NCBI GenBank assembly: GCA_024234975.1
Contig: JACKNH010000015.1
Coordinates: forward strand, 21,804-85,803
From: Gammaproteobacteria bacterium
GTDB taxonomy: Bacteria; Pseudomonadota; Gammaproteobacteria; Ga0077536
Length of the DNA: 64,000 bases
Direction: 5' to 3'
Position 1 is the first letter of the stretch; every line of letters begins with the position of its first letter. The translations under genes and the position numbers were made by a program. The notes under the pieces were generated by a model. It had not been told where the DNA came from. It saw only the letters and a list, made by a program, of their open reading frames with translations, and searched no databases. Positions 63,516 through 64,000 of the stretch are shown here, in pieces.

Positions 63516-63622
63516 CTGACGCGCAGTGACGATGTGCATCGTCGCGAGGTCTGCCGCTGTTCTGCCGTTCACGAGTCGGCGGTGACTTGTCTGCCACCGT
63601 TCATCTCCAGGCGTATCTGCTG

Positions 63623-64000
63623 ATGACCGATTCATTTCTGGACTGGATTCACCAGCAGATTCCATTGACCGCGGCAATGCAGATAGACCAGCTGGATTAT
63701 TCCGGCCGGTCAATCTCATTGAGTGCGCCGCTGGCGCCCAACATCAATGACAAGGGCACCGCCTTTGCCGGTGCGACCGCCGGTCTGGCGACGCTGACGG
63801 GATGGTGTCTCATCACGTTGTGGCTGCGCGAGCAGGGAATGGCTGCCGACGTGATGATCGCCGGCAGCCAGCTGGACTACCACGCGCCGGTCACTTCGAG
63901 ACTGCAGACCAACGCTGAACTCCCCGACGCAGTCGTGATGGATAGCTTTCTGTCCCGATTGCGCGAAAAAGGGCGCGCGCGACTCGACTTGCGCGTGCTG
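63623..64000 (+). CDS. Thioesterase-like (YiiD C-terminal/PaaI-type) protein, 3' end missing
   Basis: Runs off the right edge, 126 codons visible. The frame MTDSFLDWIHQQIPLTAAMQ, then LSAPLAPNINDKGTAFAGATAGLATLTGW and ADVMIAGSQLDYHAPVTSRL, matches the hotdog-fold YiiD_C thioesterase pattern (the APLxPNxNxKGTAFxG motif and the YxxPV segment are diagnostic). Hydrolyses an acyl-thioester in that family; substrate unknown. Ribosome site weak. Confidence 0.8.
   Translation, partial: MTDSFLDWIHQQIPLTAAMQIDQLDYSGRSISLSAPLAPNINDKGTAFAGATAGLATLTGWCLITLWLREQGMAADVMIAGSQLDYHAPVTSRLQTNAELPDAVVMDSFLSRLREKGRARLDLRVL

Noticed and set aside
1..64000. tRNA, rRNA, CRISPR array or prophage
   Set aside because: No cloverleaf, rRNA signature, regular spacer-repeat array or phage structural gene seen.

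Overview
The window is a GC-rich stretch of chromosome from a Gram-negative bacterium, most likely an aerobic gammaproteobacterium (Nevskiales, Steroidobacter or Woeseia-like lineages would fit; this is inference from gene content, with no rRNA or marker gene to confirm it). Supporting signs are outer-membrane two-partner secretion, a TonB receptor behind a Fur box, Tat- and Sec-exported quinoproteins with c-type haem, four proteins with PEP-CTERM/VPLPA-CTERM-type sorting signals, sigma54 promoters, and a scatter of catabolic enzymes. I see no rRNA, tRNA, CRISPR, phage or transposase gene.

Layout. 1-10560: a giant TpsA exoprotein (5' end outside the window) and its TpsB transporter, overlapping by 10 nt, followed by a 38-bp perfect inverted repeat. 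10848-14323: a quinohaemoprotein alcohol dehydrogenase, a group II truncated haemoglobin and a DUF2062 membrane protein. 14351-16660: a PEP-CTERM protein behind a near-perfect sigma54 promoter, bracketed by two copies of an inverted-repeat element. 16690-23000: macro-domain hydrolase, zinc-free MDR oxidoreductase, SIMPL protein, free-standing lipoyl protein plus SDR, VanZ-like protein, serine hydrolase. 23083-27166: a Tat-exported thiamine-diphosphate enzyme, a monohaem cytochrome c and an ABC-2 exporter pair. 27242-27615: palindromic and tandem repeats. 27681-28907: an SPFH membrane protein coupled to a 56-residue ribbon-helix-helix-like protein. 29074-31429: Fur box and TonB receptor. 31624-45286: an FAD oxidoreductase fused to a decayed SelD domain, epoxide hydrolase, EamA transporter, soluble CZB chemoreceptor, DUF6152 protein, TIR protein, isoaspartyl methyltransferase, oleate hydratase, aldehyde dehydrogenase, carboxylesterase. 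45461-49250: a structured leader ahead of a VPLPA-type protein, an EthD-like Tat protein and a haem-PQQ polyvinyl-alcohol-dehydrogenase-like enzyme. 49302-53588: AraC-type membrane regulator, a 30-residue membrane peptide, CPBP protease homologue, MipA-like porin, and a second sigma54-driven PEP-CTERM protein. 54004-64000: TauD/TfdA dioxygenase, an ABC-permease-adaptor efflux operon, gallate-type ring-cleavage dioxygenase, choice-of-anchor beta-propeller protein, an NTF2-like protein and a cut-off thioesterase-like gene.

Themes. Periplasmic oxidation linked to cytochrome c recurs three times (10848, 23083-25389, 47406). Cell-surface display recurs as TPS secretion plus four sorting-signal proteins; the two with VPEP signals have sigma54 promoters and the two with VPxPx signals do not show one. 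The items I consider most likely to be undescribed are the Tat-exported ThDP enzyme with its cytochrome, the SPFH/RHH pair with a palindrome on its promoter, the structured leader at 45461-45605, the TIR-membrane-periplasmic protein, and the NDH-pseudoSelD fusion.
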